This document shows, piece by piece, positions 53,412-61,855 of a DNA stretch of 64,000 bases. The stretch is from Hoyosella sp. YIM 151337 (lineage in GTDB: Bacteria > Actinomycetota > Actinomycetes > Mycobacteriales > Mycobacteriaceae): positions 124,001 through 188,000 of the forward strand of contig NZ_JAPEIQ010000011.1 in NCBI RefSeq assembly GCF_026041215.1, given 5' to 3'. Numbering within the stretch: position 1 is the stretch's first letter; each line of letters starts with the position of its first letter. The translations under genes were made by a program, and so were the position numbers. Under the pieces are notes generated by a model. That model did no database searches. It had not been told where the DNA came from and saw only the letters and a list, made by a program, of their open reading frames with translations.

Positions 53412-53929
53412 TCGGTTCCGCCGATTGTCACGTCACCAAAATGCAGGGTGATCGCTGAACGCGGCGGGGCGTAGTCTCCCAGTATGTCGGTGAGGACGCT
53501 GTGGACGACATTCCGTACGCTGGCCGAAGCACGGCGCAAGTCGGTGCGATACACGGCGCTCAGTTCGATTTCCAGGCCTGTGCAGTAGGAATCATCGGCC
53601 TCAATAGTGACTCGAATCGGGTGGGTCCCGCTTACGTTTTCGAGCGCGTCGCGCAACCTGTGCTTGATGACGAGGTCGGTAATGTACAACGTGTCTGTGC
53701 CGAACTCCGCGCGCAGGGGCGTGCCATGACGCGTGGTCGCGCGCACTCGTGCGAGCACGCGATCGGTGATTTCGAGCCACTGCGCGTCGGAATCGGTGTC
53801 ATCATCGCGTAACTCGCGAGCGGCTCGCGTCAGGACATCGTTCTCGGCGGCAAAGTCAGCGGTACCGGTCGTCTCCGTCGCCTCCCGGTCGTCGGGCCCT
53901 TCGCCATCGAGGTTTCGGTTTACCGCCAT
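53408..53929 (-). CDS. Asp23/Gls24-like protein linked to an ECF sigma factor
   Basis: ATG 53929, inside the end of the sigma gene (10-base overlap), gives 173 aa. The N-terminal ~60 residues are acidic and disordered. The C-terminal part has the Asp23 pattern: a beta strand (LEIELSAVYRTDL), a helix (RRASASVRNVVHSVLTDILG) and a final strand (SAITLHFGDVTIGG), matching the protein encoded at 60868-61362 by eye. It lacks the zinc-binding HxxxCxxC of anti-sigma factors. It could modulate the sigma factor or be its envelope-stress output. Confidence 0.7.
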   Translation of the reverse strand: MAVNRNLDGEGPDDREATETTGTADFAAENDVLTRAARELRDDDTDSDAQWLEITDRVLARVRATTRHGTPLRAEFGTDTLYITDLVIKHRLRDALENVSGTHPIRVTIEADDSYCTGLEIELSAVYRTDLRRASASVRNVVHSVLTDILGDYAPPRSAITLHFGDVTIGGTD

Positions 53930-54531
53930 GACTGTAGCCTCCTTCCCAGCGTCGCGCGGGCTCTCGACAGATTTCCCCGCACAACGTCGTAGGGCATGTT
54001 CAGAGCCTCTCCGATCTCGCGGTACGACAATTCCTCCACTTCCCGGAGCAGCCACACAGATCGTTGTGTTGCCGGCAAGGCGTGCAGTGCAGCTTCGAGT
54101 GCACTGCGAAGGTCGTGGTAGCGGGCAGTCCCTTCCGGATCTGAATGCGGGCTGCGCTCAGCGTCGTCGAAGATCTCATCCACCGGAATAGGGCGCCTTT
54201 TCCGCAGCTTATCGGCTGCTTTGTGCGCGACTATGGAGAATAGCCACGTGCGCAGCGCTGAGCGTCCATGCCAATCGGGCAGCCCCTGCCACGCGGCGAC
54301 GAAGGTGTCTTGGACGGCCTCCTCTGCATCACCAGTGTCGCGCAGCATGCGCCGGGCGAACCGGTAGAGCGCGGGGCCGTGCCGACGCACGATCTCGTCG
54401 AACTCAGGGCGAGAACCGAGCGCTGCGCGGCGCGCGAGCTCCTGGTCGGAGGGCTGCAACACTGCGCCGTCGCGACCGGCTAGCGTGCGGTGCTTGGCCC
54501 CGTCATCGTCTGGTAGTGCCGATCCTGTCAT
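53920..54531 (-). CDS. ECF RNA polymerase sigma factor
   Basis: The 203-aa protein has region 2 (LYRFARRMLRDTGDAEEAVQDTFVAAWQGLPDWHGRSALRTWLFSIVAHKAADKLRKRR) and region 4 (LPATQRSVWLLREVEELSYREIGEALNMPYDVVRGNLSRARATLGRRL). The ~30-residue N-terminal leader is acidic. No zinc-finger anti-sigma gene is adjacent; instead an Asp23-like gene starts within its 3' end. The pair probably answers envelope stress. Confidence 0.95.
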   Translation of the reverse strand: MTGSALPDDDGAKHRTLAGRDGAVLQPSDQELARRAALGSRPEFDEIVRRHGPALYRFARRMLRDTGDAEEAVQDTFVAAWQGLPDWHGRSALRTWLFSIVAHKAADKLRKRRPIPVDEIFDDAERSPHSDPEGTARYHDLRSALEAALHALPATQRSVWLLREVEELSYREIGEALNMPYDVVRGNLSRARATLGRRLQSWR

Positions 54532-54671
54532 TCGCGAATCCCTGTTCAGCGCCGAACGTGGGGCAGGTAGTCACATGATCACATCACCCGTTGCGCACAG
54601 TCTAGAGATGTTCCGCTGGTTTGGCTTTCGCCGGATCCCAATCCAGCGCCAGTTGTTCCGGCGCACCGTGT

Positions 54672-55508
54672 TTACCCGTGTGATCTACCTGCGCGCCAGT
54701 AGCCGCAAAACGTGATGTTTGCCTTGGGGACGCCCGCCGCCACCCAATGCCGCCGTGCGCCCACGGGCAACGATTGCTCGCCGACGGCCCAGCAGTAGGT
54801 GTCACGTGCGGATACTGGCAAATGACGCACGGCCTCAAGCGCCGCCGCACCGGGCAGTCCGCCCTTGCCGTTGCGCGGAACCCACGTCACCTCGATGCCC
54901 GAAGGCGCGTCCAGTTTCTGTTGGTCCTCGTCAGTGGGCACTTCAATTACCGCCCGGCCGGTGCTGTGCTCGGGCAGTGCGCTCAAGATGCCCGCGACAG
55001 CGGGAAGTCCGCTTTCGTCGGCAACGAGCAGCACACTGTCGAGATGTGCCGGCTGGTTGAATGTCACCCCTTCATCGAGGATGGCGACTGGGTCGCCAGG
55101 CCTGCAGCTTTGCGCCCAGTTAGCGGCGGGACCGGCGGTGCCCTCCGCCGCGGACCCGTGGACCACAAAGTCAACATCGAACTCGGGGCCGTCGGGGCCG
55201 CCGGGCCGGTACGCGCGCACGGTGTAGTTGCGCAGAACCGGACGTTCGGTCTTCGCGATACGCAGGTACTTGATGTAGGCGAGGGTGTTCAGTCGATTGG
55301 GCAACCGGGAAAGCGAGTTCTCGGAAACCGGTATGAACAACCGGAACCATTGGTCATAGCCCATGCTGTGGAACTTCGTGATGTCGCCAGATCCCAGGGT
55401 GACGCGCGTGAAATGCGGCGATACGCTCTCACGTTTGTGAACGCGGAGCGTGAGTAGTTCCGACTCTGCCGGTTTGATTCGCGTCTTCTGAATGTTGGTT
55501 GTCGCCAT
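54672..55508 (-). CDS. Siderophore-interacting protein (ferric-siderophore reductase, SIP family)
   Basis: ATG 55508 follows GGGGGCGG; 278 aa. The FAD-binding barrel has RNYTVRAYRP (RxYTxR family motif) and DVDFVVHGSAAEGTAGPAANWAQSCRPGD; the NAD(P)H domain has VLLVADESGLPAVAGILSALP and the C-terminal YWRAGRSHG. Such ViuB-like cytosolic flavoproteins reduce iron in imported ferric siderophores. An IdeR-type box upstream supports iron-repressed expression. Confidence 0.94.
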   Translation of the reverse strand: MATTNIQKTRIKPAESELLTLRVHKRESVSPHFTRVTLGSGDITKFHSMGYDQWFRLFIPVSENSLSRLPNRLNTLAYIKYLRIAKTERPVLRNYTVRAYRPGGPDGPEFDVDFVVHGSAAEGTAGPAANWAQSCRPGDPVAILDEGVTFNQPAHLDSVLLVADESGLPAVAGILSALPEHSTGRAVIEVPTDEDQQKLDAPSGIEVTWVPRNGKGGLPGAAALEAVRHLPVSARDTYCWAVGEQSLPVGARRHWVAAGVPKANITFCGYWRAGRSHG

Positions 55509-55531
55509 GCCGCCCCCATGTGGACTAGAGA

Positions 55532-55567
55532 GGACCCACCCTGGGTCCACAGGCAAAGCTAACCTAA
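55532..55567 (-). promoter_or_regulatory. IdeR-type iron box and adjacent palindrome before the SIP gene
   Basis: On the minus strand TTAGGTTAGCTTTGCCTGT (55567-55549) matches the IdeR consensus at 14 of 19 positions, with a perfect left half. Directly downstream a hairpin pairs GGACCCA (55548-55542) with TGGGTCC (55538-55532). The box is ~40 bases before the SIP start, as expected for iron repression. Confidence 0.65.
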
Positions 55568-55608
55568 CTCAGCCGTGAAGTGGGTGCTTGGTGCGAACGC
55601 TGTGGGCC

Positions 55609-56493
55609 TCACGCGGGTATGAGCTCGCGCTTCGCATGTCGTGATGCCCGCACCGTGTTCGCGGCTGTTCTCAGCAGTGTCGAGATTGCCGCCGAAAGCA
55701 CCGCGACTAGCGCGATCGTGGCGCCGGCGGCAGTGGCTAAGTGCCAGGAGATGAGCAGTCCGAGCCACACGCTTACAGCACCAATGCACGAAGCAAGCAT
55801 CATTGTCGTGGGTATGCGAGAGGTCCAGCGCCCGGCCGCGACCGCGGGCCCGAGCAGCATGCCCAGTACGAGCAGTGAGCCGACGGCCTGGTAGGCGGAA
55901 ACCACGGCGAGCGCGACGAGGCCGACGAGTACGGCGTGCGCGGCACGCGGGTACAGGTGCAGCAATTGAGCTTGACGCGGATCGACAGCGAGCGCAACGA
56001 AAGCGCGGTGGAAAACGAAAGCGAGCAGCGCGGTGACAACCGCTGCGGCGGCCAGTCCCGCAAGTTGTGGCGCACGGATCGCCAGGATGTCACCGAAGAG
56101 GATGGCGGTGGCATCTGCCGCGAACGTCCGGGACGACGAAATGATGACCACGCCGAGGGAGAGGCTTGCCACGAAGAGCAGGCCAATGCTTGTGTCGGCT
56201 GAGAGTCGCCATCGCCGTTGCACCACACTTACTCCGAGTGACATAACGGCTGCGCTCGCAGCTGCCCCGAAAACGGGAGGGATGCCCGCGAGGATCGCGA
56301 TCGCTACGCCGGGCAGCACGCCATGTGCCATCGCTTCACCGAGGAAGGCCATCCCGCGAGTGACTACCCAGGTTCCGACTATCGCGCACATCATCGCGAC
56401 CAAAATGCCGCCGACGAGTGCACGCGTCATAAAGCTGGTAGTAAAGGGGTCTGTAAGCAGGTCGAGCGCAGCCACGACTAGATATATTAGCAT
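55609..56493 (-). CDS. aztB: Zinc/manganese ABC transporter permease (AztB/ZnuB type)
   Basis: The 294-aa ABC-3 family permease has eight or nine membrane helices. The conserved GILVAMMCAIVGTWVVTRGMAFLGEAMAHGVLPGVA opening and the coupling text AVVSAYQAVGSLLVLGMLLGPA are standard. It diverges from the ATPase gene across only 37 bases that hold a Zur-like site. The ATPase, binding protein and two propeller proteins of the same system lie on the other strand. Confidence 0.93.
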   Translation of the reverse strand: MLIYLVVAALDLLTDPFTTSFMTRALVGGILVAMMCAIVGTWVVTRGMAFLGEAMAHGVLPGVAIAILAGIPPVFGAAASAAVMSLGVSVVQRRWRLSADTSIGLLFVASLSLGVVIISSSRTFAADATAILFGDILAIRAPQLAGLAAAAVVTALLAFVFHRAFVALAVDPRQAQLLHLYPRAAHAVLVGLVALAVVSAYQAVGSLLVLGMLLGPAVAAGRWTSRIPTTMMLASCIGAVSVWLGLLISWHLATAAGATIALVAVLSAAISTLLRTAANTVRASRHAKRELIPA

Positions 56494-56495
56494 TT

Positions 56496-56514
56496 AATAA
56501 TAACGACTTTCATT
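56496..56514. promoter_or_regulatory. Putative Zur box in the divergent azt promoter
   Basis: AATAATAACGACTTTCATT is an AT-rich imperfect palindrome in a G+C-rich region, similar to actinobacterial Zur sites (TGAAAATCATTTTCA type). It abuts the permease ATG on one side and lies 16 bases from the ATPase GTG on the other, so one bound repressor could shut both units. Confidence 0.5.
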
Positions 56515-56530
56515 TGCTACTGTCTGTCAC

Positions 56531-57241
56531 GTGTTCTCAGCCGCCCGAGGGGCTCGCTCTGCCGCCGCTTCCCAAACGGCGGGTTTTTCACCAGCTCGTT
56601 CCGGCCCCATCGTTCGCGCGGTCGGCATCTGCGTCAGCTTTGACGGACATCGGGTGCTCGACGGTGTGGATCTCACCGCCGATGCGGGTGCCGTCACAGC
56701 CGTGGTGGGTCCCAATGGGTCAGGGAAATCCACGCTGCTTGCTGTGGTCGCCGGTTTGCTGGCTCCGCACGCCGGGCGCCTCGAGCGGACGGACAATGGG
56801 GACATTGCTCTCGTTCCGCAGCGCAGTTCCCTTCCTGATCAGCTGCCGATAACGGTTGAGGAACTCGCGTCGATGGGCCGCTGGCGCCGGGCGGGCTTGT
56901 GGCGCCCGCTCTCCAAAAGTGACCGCGCGATCGTCACGGAGGCACTTGATGCAGTCGGTCTCGCGGACTTGCGTAAACGGCCCGTCGGCTCGCTTTCCGG
57001 GGGCCAGCGCCAGCGCGCGCTCCTAGCTCAGGGCATCGCACAGCGTGCGAGACTGCTGCTACTCGACGAACCGATGACTGCTTTGGACGCCGCATCACGC
57101 GCGGCTGTGAACGCCGCGGTCGCGTTCGCGGCGGCCAATGGTGCCGCGGTAGTCATCGTCACTCACGATCTGAACGAAATCTCCAAGGTTGACAGCGTCG
57201 TCGAACTCACAACGCCCGCAAGGTTTGAAAGGACTGCATGA
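56531..57241 (+). CDS. aztA: Zinc ABC transporter ATP-binding protein
   Basis: GTG 56531 gives 236 aa. Walker A is GPNGSGKST, the signature LSGGQRQRALLAQG, Walker B LLLLDEPMTALD, and the switch His in VIVTHDLNE. The first ~30 residues are an Ala/Arg-rich extension. It energises the permease encoded divergently. Its stop overlaps the following lipoprotein gene. Confidence 0.95.
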   Translation: MFSAARGARSAAASQTAGFSPARSGPIVRAVGICVSFDGHRVLDGVDLTADAGAVTAVVGPNGSGKSTLLAVVAGLLAPHAGRLERTDNGDIALVPQRSSLPDQLPITVEELASMGRWRRAGLWRPLSKSDRAIVTEALDAVGLADLRKRPVGSLSGGQRQRALLAQGIAQRARLLLLDEPMTALDAASRAAVNAAVAFAAANGAAVVIVTHDLNEISKVDSVVELTTPARFERTA

Positions 57242-58518
57242 TCCGCCGCTTCATTCCCATCTCGGCTGCTGTGCTTGCGGTGACGCTGGCCGCGTGCGCT
57301 CAGGGCCCGGATGGTGACGACCTCGATGCTGGGTCACCGCCCGACCATGAGGACACCACTGCGCTTGGTGACGGCCACGGCGCCATACCAGGCGCGCAAG
57401 AGGTCGCCGAACCGCAACTACATCTGCTGACCATCGATCAAGACGGCGCAGCCCGCCACCTTGACCTGCTTGACGAGAGCGTCGACACCCTCGGCACTAT
57501 CGACGGCGCCACCGAACTAGCCACTGAAGGACGTTACGGATACGCGATCCGGCCTGACGCAGGTGCCGTCACGGTTGTCGACAGTGGTGTGTGGTCATGG
57601 AACCACGTCGATCACTTCCATTACTACCGCTCAGATCCGTCTGTGCTCGGTGACGTCCGCGCGAACGGGGACTTTGATGCGGCTGCCGGTGTGCACGCCA
57701 CTGTTTCGGCGAATGACTTCGGCGCGGGCTTCTTCTTCCCTGAGACGGGCGAAGCCGTGATGATCGCCGCGGACAGGCTAGGCGCAGGCGAGCTGGACGA
57801 GGCATTTCGTGTCGCTGCTGAACCGCACGACGGTCTGGTCGTGCCAATTGGCAATCGGGCGCTGGTGACCGAGCCAGGCCCGGACGGCACGGCGGCACGC
57901 ATCCAGGCGCTCAGCTCCGACGGCGAGTTGCTTGGCCACGCAGCCGACTGCGCTGATGCGCGCGGCACGATCACCACGGTCGTTGGTACGGTCATCGGCT
58001 GCAGCGATGGTGCGCTGCTCGCGACAACGTCGGATGGGGGCGTCGAGTTCGAATTCATTGCGTATCCCGATGCGGGAAGTGCGCCGCGCGCTGACGAGTT
58101 TCGCGCCCGGAAGGACCGCCCCACCGTTGCTGGCGTGGCCGGTGAATCTGGCATCTGGCTGCTCCACACCCGGAACCGTGAGTGGACGCTGATCGACGCG
58201 GGCGAGCCAATCGTGCAAGCCGCTGCTGTCGACAATGCGGAATCGCACGTCGTCGCCCTCACTGCAGACGGGAGTGTCCTCGTGCTCTCCGCCAAGACTG
58301 GAGAGCGGCTCGCGGCAACTGACCCGCTGGTGCCGGACTCCAGCGCCGACCCGCAGCGCCGGGCCGGGATCGCGTTGACCGTCGATCAGCATCGCGCTTA
58401 TCTCAACGGTCCCGCTGAGAACAAGCTCTTCGAAATTGACTTCGCCGATAATGCTCGCGTCGCGAGGGTCTTCGATACCCCGACCGAGCCTCGCCTGATG
58501 GTGGAGACGGGGCGATGA
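57238..58518 (+). CDS. AztD-like lipoprotein, beta-propeller
   Basis: The 426-aa protein has a lipobox (AVTLAAC-AQGP). It then shows an acidic linker with scattered His (PDHEDTT, GDGHGAI) and a repeated-blade propeller. The cluster WNHVDHFHYYRSDP near residue 125, followed by GVHATVSANDFGAGFFFPETGEA, resembles metal-site text of AztD-type zinc chaperones. Two Cys (DCADARG and GCSDGALL) may bridge. It likely binds or passes zinc outside the membrane to the binding protein encoded next. It is more divergent than the second propeller protein. Confidence 0.72.
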   Translation: MIRRFIPISAAVLAVTLAACAQGPDGDDLDAGSPPDHEDTTALGDGHGAIPGAQEVAEPQLHLLTIDQDGAARHLDLLDESVDTLGTIDGATELATEGRYGYAIRPDAGAVTVVDSGVWSWNHVDHFHYYRSDPSVLGDVRANGDFDAAAGVHATVSANDFGAGFFFPETGEAVMIAADRLGAGELDEAFRVAAEPHDGLVVPIGNRALVTEPGPDGTAARIQALSSDGELLGHAADCADARGTITTVVGTVIGCSDGALLATTSDGGVEFEFIAYPDAGSAPRADEFRARKDRPTVAGVAGESGIWLLHTRNREWTLIDAGEPIVQAAAVDNAESHVVALTADGSVLVLSAKTGERLAATDPLVPDSSADPQRRAGIALTVDQHRAYLNGPAENKLFEIDFADNARVARVFDTPTEPRLMVETGR

Positions 58519-59426
58519 AGGCACGGATCGCGATCGCCGCAATCGCGCTCGCGGGCGGGTTTGTCACGGCATGCAGTCCAGCTGCATCAGACCAGCCGCT
58601 CGTCATAGTGACCACCAACATCCTCGGTGACGTAGTCACCGAAATGGTCGGTGACGAGGCCGAAGTGCTGACGCTGATGCCGCCAGGTGCCGATCCGCAC
58701 TCCTTTGGGATATCCGCGCAGACTGCCGCGCGAATGCGTGAGGCCGAGTTGATCGTCGCGAACGGTTTGGGCCTCGAGGAAGGCCTCGCGAGCCACGTGG
58801 CGGCTGCCGAGGCAGATGGTGTGCCAATTTTCTTCGCTGGTGATCACATTGACGTGCTCGACTACACCGACGGTGAGTCAGCCGGGCAACCCGACTCCCA
58901 CTTCTGGACAGATCCAGCTCGCATGATCGACGTGGTCACCGTGCTTGGTGACACCCTGGCGGATATCAACGGCCTCGATCCGTCCGCCGTCGCGGACCAC
59001 ACCGCGAACTATGTAAGCGAGCTCGAAGCTCTGGATGCTGAAATGACCTCAGCATTCGAGGCTATTCCGGAGGCGCGCCGCGCTCTAGTCACCAATCACC
59101 ACGTCTTTGGTTACCTCGCGGACCGGTTCGGCTTTCGCGTCATCGGTGCGGTGATTCCAAGCGGCACGACGCTTGCCGCGCCGAGTGCCAGTGATCTTCG
59201 CGGCCTCGTCAGCGCGATCGACGAAGCAGGCGTCACCACGATCTTCGCGGAATCGTCGCAGCCGGACCGGCTCATGCAGGTGCTCGCCTCGGAGACCAAC
59301 CGTGACGTCACCGTGGTCGAACTGGTCACGGAGTCGCTCACCGCACCCGACGGTGACGCTCCGACATACCTCGCAATGATGCGCGTGAACACCGCGCGAA
59401 TCGCAACGGGCCTCGACGGTTCGTGA
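58515..59426 (+). CDS. aztC: Zinc-binding lipoprotein of ABC transporter (ZnuA/AztC family)
   Basis: The 303-aa cluster A-I binding protein has a lipobox (GGFVTAC-SPAA). Metal ligands appear as DPHSFG (His), DSHFW (His), TNHHVFGYL (His) and an acidic residue in IFAESSQPD. It lacks the long His-rich loop of ZnuA, as AztC does. It captures zinc and delivers it to the permease. It lies between two propeller genes and overlaps both by 4 bases. Confidence 0.92.
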   Translation: MKARIAIAAIALAGGFVTACSPAASDQPLVIVTTNILGDVVTEMVGDEAEVLTLMPPGADPHSFGISAQTAARMREAELIVANGLGLEEGLASHVAAAEADGVPIFFAGDHIDVLDYTDGESAGQPDSHFWTDPARMIDVVTVLGDTLADINGLDPSAVADHTANYVSELEALDAEMTSAFEAIPEARRALVTNHHVFGYLADRFGFRVIGAVIPSGTTLAAPSASDLRGLVSAIDEAGVTTIFAESSQPDRLMQVLASETNRDVTVVELVTESLTAPDGDAPTYLAMMRVNTARIATGLDGS

Positions 59427-59449
59427 GACCCACGATCAGGAAGGAAATG

Positions 59450-60670
59450 ATGAAGTACCGCTCCGCTTCACGCGGCGTAATCGCCGCATCACTCACCGGC
59501 GCGCTCGCGCTCGCGGGCTGCGCCTCGGCCGACCCGGAACCTGAAGCCACCGGGGGCACCGGGGCCACAGGCGCCACTGGGGCTGCAGGAACCGCGAATG
59601 CCGTCCCGGACGGGCCCCGCGTCGCGCTGACGTACGAGGGTGGCGTCCTGGTGCTGGATGCCACCACCCTCGACGTGCTCGGTGACTTCGATTCGGAAGA
59701 GTTCACCCGTTTGAATGCCGCTGGCGATGGGCGCCACATTTTCCTCACGACATCTGAGGGTTTCCAGGTCATCGATGCCATGGAACCTGCGCTCACAGAC
59801 GTAGTTGTGGAAGCCGATAAGGCAGCTCACGTGGTTCGCCATGCCGGCCGGACTGTCCTGTATGACGACGCCACTAGCGACACCTTCATTTTCAGCACAG
59901 CCGATCTGCTCAACATGGACGGTGAGCTGCCTGACGCGGAGATCGTCCCGGGCACCGACCCGCACCATGGCGTATCAGTCGTACTTGAGGATGACACCCT
60001 CATTACGAGTGTGGGCGACGCAGACGGCCGCACCGGCATCCGTGTCCTCGATACGAACCGCAATGAGGTCGCAGCGAGTGATGAATGCCCGGGCGTCCAC
60101 GGCGAGGGGACGCTGAAGGATGAGGTCGTCGTCTTCGGTTGCGAGGATGGTGTCCTCGTCTACGAAAACGGCGAAATCTTCAAGCTGGACGCGCCCGACG
60201 AGTATGGCCGTACGGGTAACGCATACGTCAGCGAAACTAGTGCGATCATGGTCGGTGACTACAAAGATGACCCCGACGCAGAGGGTTACCTGCTGAACAA
60301 GATCGTTCTTGTCGACACAGAGGCGCGGACCCTAGAGGTTGTAGCACTGCCTGACGGCGTCGAATACACGTGGCGCGGTATCGCGCGCGGTCCTCAGGAT
60401 GAAGCACTGATCATCGCCACCGATGGTTCGGTGCACGTGGTCGATCCGGAAACGGGTGACATCACCGATTCGTGGCAGATCATCGAGGCGTGGGATGGTC
60501 CAGAGCAGTGGCAGAATCCGCACCCAGCGATTGTCGTCAACGGTGACATTGCCTACGTGACTGAACCGGCCGCCAACACGGTCCATGCACTGGACCTGAC
60601 TACCGGCACGGTCATCGCGTCGGCCGAACTCGACCAGACACCGAACGAGATTGCCATCGCAACCGGGTAA
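59450..60670 (+). CDS. aztD: Zinc metallochaperone AztD
   Basis: AGGAAGG favours ATG 59450 (407 aa); GTG 59423 or ATG 59447 are in-frame alternatives. A lipobox (GALALAGC-ASAD) and a Thr/Gly-rich linker precede a WD40-like propeller. Conserved His sites are DKAAHVVRHAG, GTDPHHGVSV, CPGVHGEG (with a Cys pair to FGCEDG) and NPHPAIVV. AztD binds zinc and hands it to AztC. Two such proteins in one operon are unusual. Confidence 0.88.
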   Translation: MKYRSASRGVIAASLTGALALAGCASADPEPEATGGTGATGATGAAGTANAVPDGPRVALTYEGGVLVLDATTLDVLGDFDSEEFTRLNAAGDGRHIFLTTSEGFQVIDAMEPALTDVVVEADKAAHVVRHAGRTVLYDDATSDTFIFSTADLLNMDGELPDAEIVPGTDPHHGVSVVLEDDTLITSVGDADGRTGIRVLDTNRNEVAASDECPGVHGEGTLKDEVVVFGCEDGVLVYENGEIFKLDAPDEYGRTGNAYVSETSAIMVGDYKDDPDAEGYLLNKIVLVDTEARTLEVVALPDGVEYTWRGIARGPQDEALIIATDGSVHVVDPETGDITDSWQIIEAWDGPEQWQNPHPAIVVNGDIAYVTEPAANTVHALDLTTGTVIASAELDQTPNEIAIATG

Positions 60671-60696
60671 GCGCGCAGCGCCAGCCACGGCATCAG

Positions 60697-60741
60697 GCGG
60701 CGGGGCAGGGGATTTCATCGTCCTCGGTCCCGCCGCTTTTT
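60697..60741 (+). terminator. Terminator of the azt operon
   Basis: GCGGCGGG (60697-60704) pairs perfectly with CCCGCCGC (60729-60736), followed by TTTTT. The 24-base loop is long, but stem and U-run are good. Confidence 0.75.
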
Positions 60742-60867
60742 CGGTTGCCGAAATGTCTGAATTGCCGCGTGGTGGTGATCACAAAACTTTTCGTGCAATG
60801 TGTGCGTGCCGTGACGACTCACCTTATGTAAGCGTTTCTCGCGGCAACAGAGAAAGGTCTCGACACG

Positions 60868-61362
60868 ATGAGTGCAATGGAGCAATCGCTGCCGGAAAAC
60901 CGGTCCGATGCAAAAACTGTCGCTCCGCGCGGTGAGGGCGCGTCCCAGGGGGGCGGGGTTCTCGAGTCCTCACATGGCCGGACCACGATCGCGGATACGG
61001 TTGTCGCGAAAATCGCTGGTATCGCTACTCGCGAGGTCAACGGCGTGCACGGTCTGGGTGGCTCGGCTTCGCGTGCGTTCGGTGTCATTCGGGAACGTAT
61101 TCCCGGCGGTTCCACAAACCTCTCGCAAGGAATCTCCGTCGAGGTAGGTGAGCGTCAAGCGGCCGTCGACGTCGACATCGTCGCCGAGTATGGCGTTTCT
61201 ATTCCAGAACTTGCTAAGGGCATTCGCCGAAACGTGATCGCGGCAATTGAGCAGATGACTGGTCTCGAAGTAATCGAGGTGAACGTCAGCGTGCACGATG
61301 TTCACATTCCTTCCGAGGACGACGACGCTGACACCGGCAATGGTGTGTCTCGCGTGCAATGA
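60868..61362 (+). CDS. Asp23/Gls24 family envelope stress protein
   Basis: The 164-aa product (ATG 60868; ATG 60877 possible) is the canonical member of this operon. After a ~35-residue disordered leader comes GRTTIADTVVAKIAGIATREVNGVHGLGG, then VDVDIVAEYGVSIPELAKGIRRNVIAAIEQMTGLEVIEVNVSVHDVHI. In Staphylococcus Asp23 is held at the membrane by AmaP; an AmaP-like gene ends this operon. It heads six overlapping genes. Confidence 0.93.
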   Translation: MSAMEQSLPENRSDAKTVAPRGEGASQGGGVLESSHGRTTIADTVVAKIAGIATREVNGVHGLGGSASRAFGVIRERIPGGSTNLSQGISVEVGERQAAVDVDIVAEYGVSIPELAKGIRRNVIAAIEQMTGLEVIEVNVSVHDVHIPSEDDDADTGNGVSRVQ

Positions 61363-61634
61363 CATCGACCGAGACGAGAGCACGCAATATCGCAGCGGCC
61401 GTTCTTGGTGTTGACGGTGTCGCGGAACTCCACGGTGGCCGCTTCGGAAGTTTCGGAACGTACCTCGCTGGAGACCGAATTACCGGAATCCGAATTGGCG
61501 ATGACGACAGCATCGAAGTGCACGTGACGCTCCACAGCCATGCACCGATTCGCGGAACCGCCGGGCAAATCCGGGCAGCAGTCGCGCAGCTCGAACCTGG
61601 CGCGGTCAACATCACGATTGAAGACCTGGCTTGA
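61359..61634 (+). CDS. Small Asp23-like protein
   Basis: The 91-aa protein begins at ATG 61359 in the preceding stop. It keeps the Asp23 pattern in reduced form: RNIAAAVLGVDGVAELHGG, a strand (SIEVHVTLHSHA), a helix (GQIRAAVAQL) and a last strand (AVNITIEDL). Probably a short paralogue that pairs with the other Asp23-like proteins. No separate function can be given. Confidence 0.78.
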   Translation: MTSTETRARNIAAAVLGVDGVAELHGGRFGSFGTYLAGDRITGIRIGDDDSIEVHVTLHSHAPIRGTAGQIRAAVAQLEPGAVNITIEDLA

Positions 61635-61675
61635 AGGCTGCGTGACGAGCGTCAACTAGCGACTGGAGTGAGCAC

Positions 61676-61855
61676 ATGTCAAATGCCCAACTTGGCCTGC
61701 TAGCAGGTCTGCTACTCGCGCTTGCCGCGATCACCGGCGGACTGGGAGGGTTCCTCCTCGCGGCTGTACTCGGTACTGCTGCGGCCGCGCTCGGCGCCCA
61801 CCGTGACGGAGCGATCGATCTCGGCGCACTCCTGCGAGGGCGCGTCAATGGTTAG
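61676..61855 (+). CDS. Small DUF2273-like membrane protein
   Basis: This 59-aa gene (ATG 61676, GGAG nine bases upstream) has two hydrophobic segments (LGLLAGLLLALAAITG and GFLLAAVLGTAAAALG), then HRDGAIDLGALLRGR. The plan matches DUF2273, which accompanies amaP and asp23 in Gram-positive bacteria. It overlaps the next gene by 8 bases. It is easily missed because of its size. Confidence 0.8.
   Translation: MSNAQLGLLAGLLLALAAITGGLGGFLLAAVLGTAAAALGAHRDGAIDLGALLRGRVNG

Noticed and set aside
53408-53929. Anti-sigma factor for the adjacent ECF sigma
   Set aside because: No HxxxCxxC zinc motif and no membrane helix; the strand-helix-strand pattern fits Asp23 instead.
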